This document shows, in pieces, positions 35,649 to 46,636 of a stretch of DNA of 64,000 nt. Within the stretch, counting starts at the first letter, position 1. Each line of letters opens with the position of its first letter. The position numbers were made by a program, and so were the translations under genes. Origin of the DNA: Hirundichthys speculiger (lineage: Eukaryota; Chordata; Actinopteri; Beloniformes; Exocoetidae); NCBI GenBank assembly GCA_018398805.1, contig JAGFBZ010000364.1:62001-126000 (forward strand), given 5' to 3'. Below the pieces are notes generated by a model. The model had not been told where the DNA came from. It worked only from the letters and a program-made list of their open reading frames with translations, and did not search any database.

Positions 35649-36247
35649 TATGTGCATTAGTTCCATGTGCTGAAAACGCACACATAGTTGATATCAAACA
35701 GTTTGTATGCGTCGCTGTTGTGCGAGACATTTAATACTGAACTATCAGTTAACATATGAATGAAAAAAAAAAAAATCTTCTTTCACTTGATGTAAAATCA
35801 TCTCCCAGTCTCCTGTTTCATCTGTACTTTTGTGACACTGACGGTCTCCGGACACCTCTGGCTCTGGGACCGGTCAGAGAAGCAAACTGGAAACACTTGT
35901 AGGCGTTTTTAGCAGCTCCGCAAACCTTCTTGGTTGTCTTGAGTCGTTGCAGAGAGCCCGCCCCTGCCTCATCCTGATTGGTCTGATGTGAATGGGAGGG
36001 TTTCCAGAACCGTTTCACGACTCAGAATTGTGAGCGGGTACGGTTGGCCAGACCACCTCAGAGTGAAAACTGCAACAGGCTTTACTCAAACGCAAACTCA
36101 TTTTCGTACTCGGTGCAGTTTGTTCCATCCAGAGCAAATGCTCTTGATCCGAATCACCTGCTGGACTCGTCTGATCCTCCTGGTGAGAAAACTGTGACAT
36201 AAAACAAGCTGTTTAATCCACAACAGAGAATCATATCCCTGTTTATA
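35649..36247. other. Intergenic region
   Basis: No supported gene or repeat recognised. Confidence 0.4.
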
Positions 36248-37614
36248 CACTGCCTAGCCAAAAAACAGTCACCACCAAAAAAAAAAAGGTCATCCACTCT
36301 AATATTTTGTTGGACCTCCTTTAGCTTTGATTACGCCACACATTCGCTGTGTCATTGTTTCGATAAGCTTCTGCGATGTCACCAGATTTATTTCCATCCA
36401 GTGTTGCAGTAATTTTTCATCAAGATCTATCATTGATGATAGTAGAGTCAAAGCCTTCTCCAGCACATCCCAAAAAACCTCAATGGGGTTCAGGTCTGGA
36501 CTCTGTGGTGGCCAATCCATGTGTCAAAATGATGTCTCCTGCTCCCTGAACCAGTCTTTGACAATTTAAGCCCGATGAATCCTGTCATTGTCATCTTGGA
36601 ATATGTCCGTACCATCAGGGAGGAAAAAATCCATAGATGTAATAACCTGGTCATTCAGTATATTCAGGTATCAGCTGACCTCATTCTTTGAGCTCATACG
36701 GTTGCTGAACCTGGACCAGACCAACTGCAGCAACCCCAGATCAGAACACTGCCCCCACAGGCTGGTACAGGAGGTGCTAGGCATGATGGGAGCATCACTC
36801 TGGAACAGGGTCAGTCTGGACTCATCAGACCACATGACCTTCTTCCATTGATCCAGAGTCCAATCTTTATGCTCCCTAGCAGATTGAAGCCTTTTTTTCA
36901 CAGTTAGCCTCACTGATTAGTGGTTTTCTTAAGGCTACACAGCTGTTCAGTCCCAATCCCTGGAGTCCCTTAGCATTGTGCGTGTGGAAATTATCTTACT
37001 TTCTACTTTTGTTTTTCTTCCATTTGATCTCATCAAACGTTTAAGTGATCACTGATCACGATCATTGAGGATTTTTTTTTACCACCCACTATCCTTCCAG
37101 TTTTTTTTTTTTTTTTTAAATATTTTTTTGGCTCTAGTGGCCTTTATTGAGAGTAGAGAGACAGGAAGGGGGCAGAGAGAATGGGGAAGACACGCGGGAA
37201 AGAGTCGCCGAGCCGGGAATCGAACTCACGACCAGCCGCACGAGGACTGTAGCCTCTGTATATGGCCGCATGCCCTAACCACTGCGCCACCGGGGCGGCC
37301 TCCATTTTTTTAATAATGCGTTGGACAGTTCTTAACCCAGTTCTGGTAGTTTCTTCAATCTCCTTAGATGTTTTCTCTGCTTGATGCCAATGATTTGACC
37401 CTTCTTAAACACTAACATCTTTTCCACGACCACGGACGTGTCTTTGACATGTTTGTTCAGGAAATGAGAAGCAACCCTTTGCACCAGTAGGGATTAAATA
37501 ACTTGTTTCCAGGTGAAAGATAATCGCCCATGCAGTAATTATCCAATAGGAGGCTCGGACCTGTCAGCTTAGTTAAATCCAGGTGGAGATTTTTTTTTTT
37601 TTTTGGCCATTGTA
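36248..37614 (-). mobile_element. Tc1-like transposon with broken transposase, split by a SINE
   Basis: The left end reads CACTGCCTAGCCAAAAAACA then GTCACCACC; the right end has GGTGGAGA, a T run and GGCC, a decayed inverted match. The minus strand keeps pieces of a Tc1-like DDE transposase: helix-turn-helix part EIEETTRTGLRTVQRII (near 37310-37365), WSDESRLTLFQSDA (near 36800-36860), and DWPPQSPDLNPIEVFW (near 36460-36520), which holds the last catalytic acidic residue of the family. Stops and frame changes lie between the pieces, and a SINE sits at 37101-37300. It is not functional. Confidence 0.87.
37101..37300 (-). mobile_element. tRNA-derived SINE (copy 2)
   Basis: On the minus strand it begins GGCCGCCCCGGTGGCGCAGT, followed by box B GGTCGTGAGTTCGATTCCCG. 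The body ends ATAAAGGCCACTAGAGCC and an A tail. It is about 200 bp and lies inside the Tc1-like element, so it inserted after that element. Confidence 0.88.
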
Positions 37615-38698
37615 GTTGTTTTTTTGTTTCTGCCGCACGTCTGACCAATGAGCTTTTTCATGGCTTGAAGTTACTGGATTTGGGTATATTTGGACTTTTC
37701 TCTGCGTTTAGAGACACTGAACCAAGTGGAAAATGCTACAAGTTTACATTAAAGTCTGAAAGAGCCCTAAAAGTCTTGAAAATGGGACATTACAACCGTG
37801 GAACCATCAAACATGTTGTATTCTAGCCAATTTGTTTTTTTTTTTTTTGTTTTGTTTTTTGTGCCGAGTGGCTGAAAAGATATCTTATCTTATCTTATCT
37901 GCCATGGTGTGGGAGCCCGTGGCGTCTTTTTGATAAAAACACATTGGTGTGGACCCGTCTCTTGGTCCGGTTCTGCTGGACGTCTCTTCCTGGGAACCTG
38001 CTGCTGTGTTCAGGACAGGCCATCAAATCTTCTGTTAGTTTCCTGATCATTTTCCGCTCTGCTAAGAGGACTGGAGTGAATGTGTGGCAGAGCTTTGACT
38101 TTATCACTGTAAAATCAGTTTAAGTAACTCAGGTGTGTAAAAGAGAGAAATGTCCCTTCAAAGCGCTGCACTTCATGGCTCTTTTACTTTAGCCATGAAG
38201 AACATATAACTGCATACAAAATGCCAAAAAAGCAGCAACGACAGCTATGAGACTCCATTTGCACGCACAGAAGCGTTCAAACCTTTGACGTTATTCTAAA
38301 TAATTCAGTAATGAGTTACGTGGCGGACGCTCTGTTTTTCTCTACACGTCATGTTCCTTCGCCGGACGCCGTGGAGCATCCGTCGGGTGTCTCATATCAG
38401 AGGGATGAATCCCGTCCTGCTCTCTGCTGCCTCGGCGGGAGTCTCATGTGCTGCAAAGCTTTTGCGTGTTGCGAGAGCCACAAAAACCCCACCTTGAAAA
38501 CTAACTTCAGGACAGAATAGTGCGAACAGGAAGCTGTAGAGGCCACATGCTGCCACTAAAACCAGAACGCTCCACGTTTCTGGGCTAAATTCATCAGATC
38601 AGCTGTTTTTCTGCACGTCTTGGTCCACACAGGATGTCAGCAGACAAGGAATTTGGAATAATTTCAAACTAAACTCTAAATCTTTTCTGAGCTTTAGT
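37615..38698. other. Intergenic region
   Basis: No supported gene. A short (TATCT)n patch at about 37881-37901 resembles the tail of a fish LINE. Confidence 0.4.
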
Positions 38699-38756
38699 TT
38701 CAGAGGCAAAGAGGAATTGATAAGATTTTTCCGATTCCATTATCGATACCGTTTAA

Positions 38757-39605
38757 AGGAGCCGTATGTAAGAGATCTAATAAAACGAATCATAAAATGA
38801 CCCCGATATGTCAACAGACATTTAAAAATCATGTTCATTTCAAATACTTATGTCACTGACAACAGCACTCAAGCCAGGATATTCCCGTTTAAAAAGAGGA
38901 GTTGCAGCCCTCAACTGATGTTGATGTTGTCATTTTTTGTTTTGGCCTGAAGCTCCACCCTCCATCTATCTCCCAATCACCAAGTCAGTAGTGTTTCTGC
39001 ATCCGGGTTGCCAGCTCGGCTCTAATTATCGCAGCAGCCGCTACGAACGTGTTGGATGAAAAAATGTCTAGCTTTCCAAAACCTAAAAGACCTCGTTATG
39101 AATCCGAGTTACGTCGTGACAAGGTCCGAAATAAAACAAGGATTTGTATAGGAGATGCTTTTGATAGATGGAGACGGCTGAAAGCGGAGAAGAATTTGAA
39201 GACAGACGCCAACGTTGCAGATTTTCTCCTGGACAGGTAAGATTCATAGCTAAATGTTTGGCTAACGCTAATTTATTTGGACAAGGTAACAGTGGTACCT
39301 CTACTTACGAACGCCTCTACATACGAAACTTTCAGGTTATGAAACGCCTCAACGGGAAAATATTTCCTCTAGTTACGAAATATCAAAGAAAGAAAGCATC
39401 TTTCATAAAGCATTAAATATAATTAACAGAAAATAAACTTACTGTGTAGGACTCGTCGCTTGCCATGACAGCCTACGTTCCTGCTGCATTCTGCAACCAA
39501 CCTGGCAACCTCTGGTCGGGGGGAGGGGGAGGGTACACGCCGCTCAACAGTAATTTGAAAGTGACTGCAGTACCAGTTTTGGCCTTAATCTTACAAACGG
39601 CTCCT
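38757..39605. mobile_element. TTAA-site DNA element (Kolobok/piggyBac-type target)
   Basis: The inverted ends are AGGAGCCGTATGTAAGA and TCTTACAAACGGCTCCT (one mismatch). TTAA lies on both sides at 38753-38756 and 39606-39609. Inside is an exon-like coding module at 39064-39236. A segment at 39290-39345 (CAGTGGTACCTCTACTTACG) looks like one end of a separate pogo-like MITE. Confidence 0.75.
39064..39240 (+). CDS. Exon-like coding module in the TTAA-site element
   Basis: An ATG at 39064 opens MSSFPKPKRPRYESELRRDK, with KTRICIGDAFDRWRRLK and TDANVADFLLD following. The GTAAGA at 39237-39242 would be a strong splice donor; unspliced, the frame stops within four bases. From memory, similar RWRELK...FLLD modules recur in many predicted fish proteins, so this is probably repeat-borne. 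It is basic and lacks a recognisable catalytic motif. Function unknown; no second exon was found. Confidence 0.45.
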   Translation: MSSFPKPKRPRYESELRRDKVRNKTRICIGDAFDRWRRLKAEKNLKTDANVADFLLDR

Positions 39606-40542
39606 TTAATGATTTGATTGCTTTATCGATTCTCTTATTGGTTCTAATTTGGGCAAAAGGAAGAACAAACAGTTTTATTAGCATCAATTTTTTTTACTTA
39701 GAAGTCACGACCTTACAAACTCAACAGCGAGGTCAAAAGAGGCCCAAAGCCTGGATAACGTGTTAACTGTTGTAATATGTAACTGTGCAAATACACAAGA
39801 ATGTGGAACATTTTACTAATAGATTTTTCCTAATAAAATGAACAAATGTCCCTTTTAAAAGGATATATGAGCTCACTAAGCACTCAAAAATAATAATAAA
39901 GAAAGATAAATACTATCAAATACAACAGAACAGTGCATAGTACATATCTGCAAATACTATGAAGAATTAACAATTGTTTAGCAGTAAAATAATCATGTCT
40001 TCCAGCCTCTGAACCAGCCAGACTCTCTCTCTCGTCACGGTCATCTTCTAAATGTAATGCAGAAGTCATTCGTTTATTAGCATAGCGCTAATGTTACAGC
40101 GTGAAGAAGAAGCACATAGGCAGCGGGATAGCTACTAACCAGAGTTACCAGAGGTGATCTTAGCTTGGCTACTGCTGCTGGGTTGAGATCCATCAGTCCG
40201 AAGCGTCAAAAACACGACACTCGTTAGCATGTTGTGTGTTCAAACGTTTCTGCGTGTTAGCCGTGTTCCCTCCCGACGCTGTTATCTCCACTTTACAATG
40301 ACTGCTAGCTGCCTTGTTGCCATCTTTCTTTGGTGAAGTGAAGCCAAACTTGGTGGGCGCCATTGTTGTTTACAACTGCAATGCTAACGTGCTAAACCGA
40401 CGTAACTTAATCACGTAAGTGCTTTCTGGAATTGACTGTGCGTAACTTGCGTAAATTACGTGAGATTCGCTAGAATCTCTAGATAAACTGCCAAATGATT
40501 CCATGGTTCTCTACAGGAACCGGTTCTCGATTCCCAACCCTA

Positions 40543-41332
40543 CTGATTGGTCCAACAGCGTGAGCCGATGGTGTCATCGCTGGCGCCGCACGACAGAAAT
40601 CTGAGGAAATTACGACCTAAAGAGAGCCGTCGTACGTTGGATAAGACTTTACGATGTCAGGTGCGAGTAATACTGATGAACTAGAAGTTGGGACCAGGAG
40701 CGAAGCTGTTCTTGGCGTCGAGGCGTCTTTGATGCCCCGCCCACTTTGACCTGACCGGCAGCTCCTCCAGCTGATGTCTATATAAGTTCAGTGTTTGGAA
40801 ACAACTTTCCAAAGCAACCGTATCAGCCTGGATTTGAATAATTAGCCTCTGCCGACCTGCCGCTCCGCTGCACCTGACGCCTCCGTGGATCTTCTGAACC
40901 GGAGCCCCTCCTCTCCTCCCCTCCTCCTCCTCCTCCTCTCCTCCTCCTCTCCTCCTCTTCTCCTCCTCTCCTCTCCTCCTCCTGACGCCTCGGTGGATCT
41001 TCTGAACCGGAGCTGAGTCTGATCAGGTCTCAGACGAGTCGTCCTCAGTCAGAGAAACGAGCTGCTTCCATTACAAACCGTCTCTGTTTCTCCTTTAGAC
41101 ATTTGTTTTTGGAAGTGGTGGAATGTCCACGCCTGAAATATCTTCTCCTCTCCCTGTCTTCCCTCTTTTCTTTCTCATCTTTCCATTTCTGTCTCCCTCC
41201 GTAGCCCACCTGCCCCCCCCCCCCACCATCACCACCTCTCCCCCTGTCAAAATAAACAGATTGAGAGCTGTCGTCCTTTTCATTCAGACGCTTTAGGTCT
41301 ACGAGACAAATTTTGATCTCCGTCTGTCCTCC

Positions 41333-41372
<40 letters not shown>

Positions 41373-41503
41373 CTCCTGTCTGTCTCTCTGTCCTCTGGTC
41401 TGTTTGTCCTTCTCTCTATCCTCCCATCCGTCTGTCCTCCTGTCTGTGTCTCTCTAAAGTATTTATTACACACATTGAAGAACTGTTTTTTTTTTTTTCT
41501 GCA
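40543..41503. other. Intergenic region with short CCT array
   Basis: No supported gene. A 32-bp sequence starting CCTGACGCCTC and ending GAACCGGAG occurs at 40873-40904 and 40981-41012 (one mismatch) on either side of a CTCCT array at 40905-40980. A (TGTC)n microsatellite occupies 41333-41372, and 41395-41455 continues in CTGTCC variants. Confidence 0.7.
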
Positions 41504-43172
41504 TCCCTCTCCTCCTCTCCCCCCTCCTCTCCCCTCTCATCCTCCTCCTCCTCCTCTCCTCCTCCTCCTCCTCCCCTCCTCCCTCCTCTCCTCTCTCCTC
41601 CTCTCCTCTCTCCTCCTCTCCTCCTCCCTCCTCCCTCCTCCTCTCCTCCCCTCCCCTCCTCCTCCTCTCCTCCTCTCCTCCTCCTCTCCTCCTCCCTCCT
41701 CTCCTCCTCCTCCTCCTCCTCTCTCCCTCCTCTCTCTCCTCCTCTCTCTCCTCCTCCTCCTCTCCTCCTCCTCCTCCTCTCCTCCTCCTCCTCTCCTCCT
41801 CCTCCTCCTCCTCCTCCTCCTCCTCCTCTCCCCTCCTCCTCCTCCCTCCTCCTCCTCCTCCTCCTCCTCCTCCTCCCCTCCTCCCCTCCTCCTCCTCCTC
41901 TCCTCCTCCTCTCCTCCTCCCCTCCTCTCCTCCTCCTCTCCTCTCCTCTCCTCTCCTCCTCCTCCTCTCCTCCCCTCTCCTCTCTCCTCTCCTCCTCTCC
42001 TCCTCCTCCTCCTCCCCCTCCTCCCTCCTCCTCCTCCCCTCCCCTCCTCCCTCCTCCTCTCCCTCCGCCTCTCCCTCCTGCCGATCTCCTCCTCCCCTCC
42101 TCCTCCTCCTCTCTCCTCCTCCTCCTCTCCCCTCCTCCTCCTCTCCTCCTCCTCCTCCTCCTCTCCTCTCCTCCCCTCCTCCTCCCCTCCCTCCTCCCTG
42201 CCTCCTCCTCTCCTCCTCCTCTCCTCCTCTCCTCCTCCTCCTCCTCCTCCTCCTCCTCTCTCCTCCTCCTCTCCTCCTCTCCTCCTCCTCTCCTCCTCCT
42301 CCCTCCTCCTCCTCCTCCCTCCCCTCCCTCCTCCTCCCTCCTCTCCCCTCCTCTCCTCCTCTCTCCTCCTCCCTCTCTCCTCCTCCTCCTCCCTCTCCTC
42401 TCCATCCTCCTCCTCTCACTCCTCCTCCTCCCCTCCTCCTCCTCCTCCTCCCTCCTCCTCCTCTCCTCCTCCTCTCCTCCTCCTCCTCCCCTCTCTCCTC
42501 CTCTCTCCTCCCTCCTCCTCTCCTCCTCCTCTCGCTCTCCTCCTCCTCTCTCTCCCCTCCTCCCTCCTCCTCCTCCTCCTCTCCTCTCCTCCTCCTCCTC
42601 GTCCTCCCCTCCTCCCCTCCTCCTCCTCTCTCCCTCCTCCTCCTCCTCCTCCTCTCCTCCTCCTCCTTCCTCCTCCTCCTCCTCCTCCTCCCTCCTCCTC
42701 CTGCTCTCCTCCTCCCTCCTCCTTCCCCTCCTCCCTCCTCCCCTCCTCTCTCTCCTCTCTCCCTCCTCCCTCCTCCCTCCTCCCCTCCTCTCCTCCTCTC
42801 CCTCCCTCCTCCCCTCCCCTCCTCCTCTCCTCCTCTCCTCCTCCCTCTCTCTCCTCCCTCCTCCTCCTCCTCCTCTCCTCTCGTCTCCTCCTCCTCCTCC
42901 TCCTCTCCTCCTCCTCCTCCTCCCTCCTCCCTCTCCTCCTCCCTCTCCTCCTCTCCTCCTCCGTCTCGCTCCTCCCTCTCCTCCCTCCTCCTCCTCTCCT
43001 TCCTCCTCCTCTCCTCTCCTCTCTCCTCCTCCTCGCTCCTCCTCCTCCTCTCCCCTCCTCCTCCTCCTCTCCTCCTCTCCTCCTATCCTCTCCTCCTCCC
43101 CTCCTATCCTCCTCCCCTCCTCCTCCCCTCCTCCCCCTCCCCTTCTCTCCTCCTCCTCCTCCTCCTCCTCCT
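41504..43172. repeat. Long polypyrimidine (CTCCT/CCT)n tract, about 1.67 kb
   Basis: The + strand is almost only C and T, arranged as CCT, CTCCT and CTCCCT units. Open reading on both strands (Ser/Pro/Leu on one, Arg/Glu/Gly on the other) follows from composition alone. Rare purines occur (GCCGATC near 42080). A (GAG)n block of opposite sense follows at 43308-43346. Confidence 0.97.
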
Positions 43173-43307
43173 GTCCCGTGGTATCAGACATTCCCGCCGC
43201 TGGGTTCCTCTCTGCGGCGCTGCGTTCCTGGCAGGTAGCGGGTCGCCGACCGCCGCTGGGGAACTTTCCTGGCTCTGGAGAAGCCGCCGGACAATCACAC
43301 CTTTCAT

Positions 43308-43346
43308 GAGGAGGAGGAGGAGGAGGAGGAGGAGGAGGAGGAGGAG
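43308..43346. repeat. (GAG)n block, inverted to the CCT tract
   Basis: About 13 GAG units. They are complementary to the end of the CCT tract across a 135-bp GC-rich unique spacer, so the two could pair as a hairpin. Confidence 0.95.
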
Positions 43347-44401
43347 TGGTAGTCCAGGGAGTTTCTCTCCTTCCCCGGACCTGCTCCTGTTTTCTGTTTC
43401 TGCTGCCACTTAAACACATCAAGATCTTTTTTATTTATTTGTTTATTTACATTTTTCTTTTTTTTAACTGCCTTTTTTTTTTTTTTTTTTGGTAAATGCC
43501 AGTAAACAGAAGGGGATGACATAAGCTTCTTTCTAACGCTTAAAAAATCCTTTAAAAAATGTTAAAATACGGTCTTGCTTTGTGAGAAAGACTTTTGAAC
43601 GTCTCATCACTAAAGTTTTACACGAAGGTTTTACATAATTTAATGCAAAAACTGCACGTGAAGCTTAAAACTAAGCTGTAAAGTTTCTTTTTCTGCATTT
43701 TGGCTCAGTTATTTATGCTTCTTTACATTCCTTCTTTGCAGGACAGTTTGTTGTTTAAATCCAAACATTAAAGGTGTACATATTGCACTGACTAGTGGAC
43801 AAAGTCTTACAATAAACTTTAATCTAAAGCCCTTAACGTCCTCCAGCTCATCTCTGCTCTGCCCCCCCCCCCTGCCCCCCCCCCCCCCCCCCCCTGGCCC
43901 CGCCCATCTTTCCCCTCCAGATCTACCTCCCTCCGAAGCCTCCTCTGGCTCTACAAAGCCACCTTTCTGCAGTTTAAATTTAGCATCACCTTCTCTGGGG
44001 CCACGGCTCAGCGCTGGAGGTTGTCCCGGAGACTTGGAGGATTTCTCAAACGCGTCCCGGAATTAGCAGGTTCTGTAAAAAGACCGGTTTGGAAAGGCTC
44101 GGTTTGGAGGCATGAGAGGAGCAGTTGTGATGTCGCGCTGCGCGCTTCCCGTAAACGCGCTCAGTAGCTTTATTCAAAGAGCTGCGGTAGAAAAAAAAAA
44201 GGGGCCAAATAAAGATCAAGTCAAGATGGAGGAAACTCACTGGGACTTCTGTGGGGGGGGGGGAGGGGGGGGCAACCTGGAAACAGCAATTAAAAAAAAA
44301 AAAACATAAATGTCAGAGGCACATCAAGGTGAAAGTTAAAATGTTGTTTAGCACAGCAGCTAAACAGCTAAAACACGAGCCTTCTAATAAAGTCTCTGAT
44401 G
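43347..44401. other. Intergenic region
   Basis: No supported gene. It contains T runs near 43470-43490 and a C run (with one TG break) at 43862-43894. Confidence 0.4.
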
Positions 44402-44800
44402 TACAACCACAGACTGTATACAAAGAACTGGACAAACCCCCCCTGTGATGTCACTCCAGGTTCTGAGGAGTGATTTTGAAGCAACAGGGACGAGCAGAGC
44501 TCCACTGGAGGACCTGGTCACGGGCCCCCGAGGCCCCCGAGGCCCCCCAGCACTGAGACAGGTGACCACAGGTCCCGGTGGACCACCGCTAGCTCTCATT
44601 TCAGCTCAGTCCTCGTTTGGGATGGCTAATAATTGGCTCGTGGTCCAGTTAGTCAACTCCGCCAATGAACCAGGCAGTTTGTTTCTGGGCTGCGGTTCTG
44701 AAGCCTCGGGTTTTTGCCACCACTGATTCGGGTTTTGGAGCCAGAAGTGGCCTGCAGGAGGCAGAACCCCAAGAAACCCACCGTTCTTTCAAAACGGGCT
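44402..44800 (+). repeat. Interspersed repeat with AGACTGTAT start (second copy)
   Basis: It starts CCACAGACTGTATACAAAGA followed by ACTGGACAAACCCCCCCTGT, matching the minus-strand copy that ends near 33499. The class is not identified, and the right boundary is uncertain. Confidence 0.45.
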
Positions 44801-44850
44801 CAACCCTTTATAATAAATAAGTTAAAGCCCATAGTCACCTTGCATTAAAG

Positions 44851-45094
44851 CAGTCGTTCTCAAATAGTGGGGCGCGCCCCCCCCAAGGGGGTGCGGTGTG
44901 ATGCTGTACTGAAATAAAGTGCAATTGTTGATCTATATTACTTTCTTTTTTGTTTACCTTAATATTAAAAAAGGTGTCATGCAGAGGTGGGCTTATAACA
45001 GTTTTATAGACAGATGATATTATTGATATATTGATAGTCACCGTGAAGGGGGGGGTGTGTTTTCTTTAATTATAATAATAATTGAGAAGCGCTG
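44851..45094. mobile_element. Short hAT-type MITE
   Basis: It begins CAGTCGTTCTCAAATAGTGG and ends ATTGAGAAGCGCTG, a typical fish hAT terminal pair. The flanking 8-mers CATTAAAG (44843-44850) and CATCAAAG (45095-45102) match at 7 of 8. It has no coding capacity. Confidence 0.85.
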
Positions 45095-45102
45095 CATCAA
45101 AG

Positions 45103-45731
45103 CGGTGAGAGCGCGGCCTGTAGAACGTGTCCTGCCAGGCTTCAAGCTCGCCATTTTTGACAAACGTTTGACTCAATCAACAATCAGCGTCCTTTTGCAG
45201 CTGCAGGTGTGTCGACAGGTAAAAACGGCAGCTCCTCCTCCTCCCCCCCAGCTGACTTCCATTGATCTGACTGCTGGAAGTTCCCCTCTAATTGACCGTA
45301 AAGGAAACACATATTTATCCAATCACCTCACAGGTAATTCTGAAGCCCTTTTTTATCAGACTCTCTCCAGGTGTGTTGTTGCTGACAAACGTCCCCGTCA
45401 GGTTAACAAACAACACAAACTTACGTAAGGTTGCAAGGCTTGCAGAGCAAACATCCTGGCACCTGTTGGAGGAAGCCTGGAAGACTACTTCCTGCTCCAT
45501 CTTGGAATCTGATATCCAGTTTTAAACACGTCAAAGAAGCAAAGTCACTGAAGAAAATGGATATAAGTTTTTAATTCTACCGGCAGACTTGCACCGGTTG
45601 TGTGAGATAAGCTTGCAGCAGTTACGGAAATGCAAACTGAAATTCCAAATACTTAGATTTGACCAGCCCAGGATGCTAAAACGCTGCGACGCAACAGAGG
45701 TCGCGGTGTGACGACGCAGTGGAGGGTGGCT
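45103..45731. other. Intergenic region
   Basis: No supported gene or repeat. Confidence 0.4.
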
Positions 45732-45871
45732 CCGATCAAACGTGTTTTCCATGTAAACCTCAATTCAGAATTACTATTTCCATGTAAACTCGAAGGAAAA
45801 GAGATTAATTCGGGAATTATTTAATTCGGAATAATTAATTCTGAATTAAAAAACATCATGTAACCGTGGCC
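45732..45871. repeat. Inverted end copy of the AATTCGG element
   Basis: This is the reverse complement of the first 140 bp or so of the element starting at 45905, with scattered mismatches. The spacer is only about 33 bp, so the two form a large imperfect hairpin. Confidence 0.82.
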
Positions 45872-45904
45872 ATTATCTCGATAAACCCTGAGCGTCACTG
45901 GCTG

Positions 45905-46636
45905 CGGTTACATGATGTTTTTTAATTCGGAATTAAAATTAGTAATTAAATAATTCCAAATTAAACTATTTTCCTTCGAGTTTACATGGAAATAGTAATT
46001 CCGAATTAAGGTTTACATGGTAAACACGTTAGTTCGGCTTTATCCAACTCTGCTTTAGGTCTGGGGGTTGGGAAGGGTTCTGATTGGATGGGGGGGGGGC
46101 GGACATCTTTACATCTACCGGAAGAAAACAAACTTAGCTAAACTGGTTAGCAACAGACGATTTCCACTTATTTTTGACCTGGTGGCGTCTCTATCTGCTA
46201 AACCTCCTTCATTTAACCTGGCCGCTTTGAAAAGCTCACAATTTTTATGTTTCCTGCCATCTGTTCTTTTAATTATTTCCAGTTCCTCCAAGCTATTTAT
46301 TAAATAAATCGTCTCTGCTCTTGAACACCGCTTACTGCGTGCTGCCGTTTTGAAAACAAACCCAGCGCGGAATATAAGCGTCATCGCGACAGACGGGCAA
46401 GAGAACTAGCATGCGCAGAAAGACGGGAGTTAATTTAAAGTGGAATGAGTGTTTACATGACCGTGGAATTACTTAATGCAGAATTAAAATGGGAATAAAC
46501 CAGCCACTTACTTCGGAATTAAGTTAATTCGGAATTGACATTTTCATATGGAATTAGGTGTTTACATGGTAACTTTTATTCGGCTTTAACTTTAATTCTG
46601 AATTAAAGAGGAATTAAACTTCCCATGTAAACGCAC
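45905..46636. mobile_element. AATTCGGAATTAA-rich interspersed repeat (copy 2)
   Basis: It begins GGTTACATGATGTTTTTTAA and ends AACTTCCCATGTAAACGCAC. It shares ends and internal blocks (GGTCTGGGGGTTGGGAAGGG, AGAGAACTAGCATGCGCAGA) with the copy at 13373-13990, while the middle parts differ. Confidence 0.75.

Larger units (their letters stand above)
38699..40542. mobile_element. Possible hAT-like element containing a TTAA-site element
   Basis: The right end, GGTTCTCGATTCCCAACCCT plus A, is the complement of a common fish hAT end (TAGGGTTGGGAATCGAGAAC). The left part near 38710 reads GAGGAATTGATAAG and TTATCGATACCG, which suits the other end but is decayed. No target duplication is clear, so this is an inference. 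Confidence 0.4.

Noticed and set aside
41313..43422. Very long open frames on both strands (over 640 codons each) of Ser/Pro/Leu or Arg/Glu/Gly
   Set aside because: They follow from the CCT/GAG composition, which has no stop codons in these frames. There are no domains or non-repeat coding sequence.
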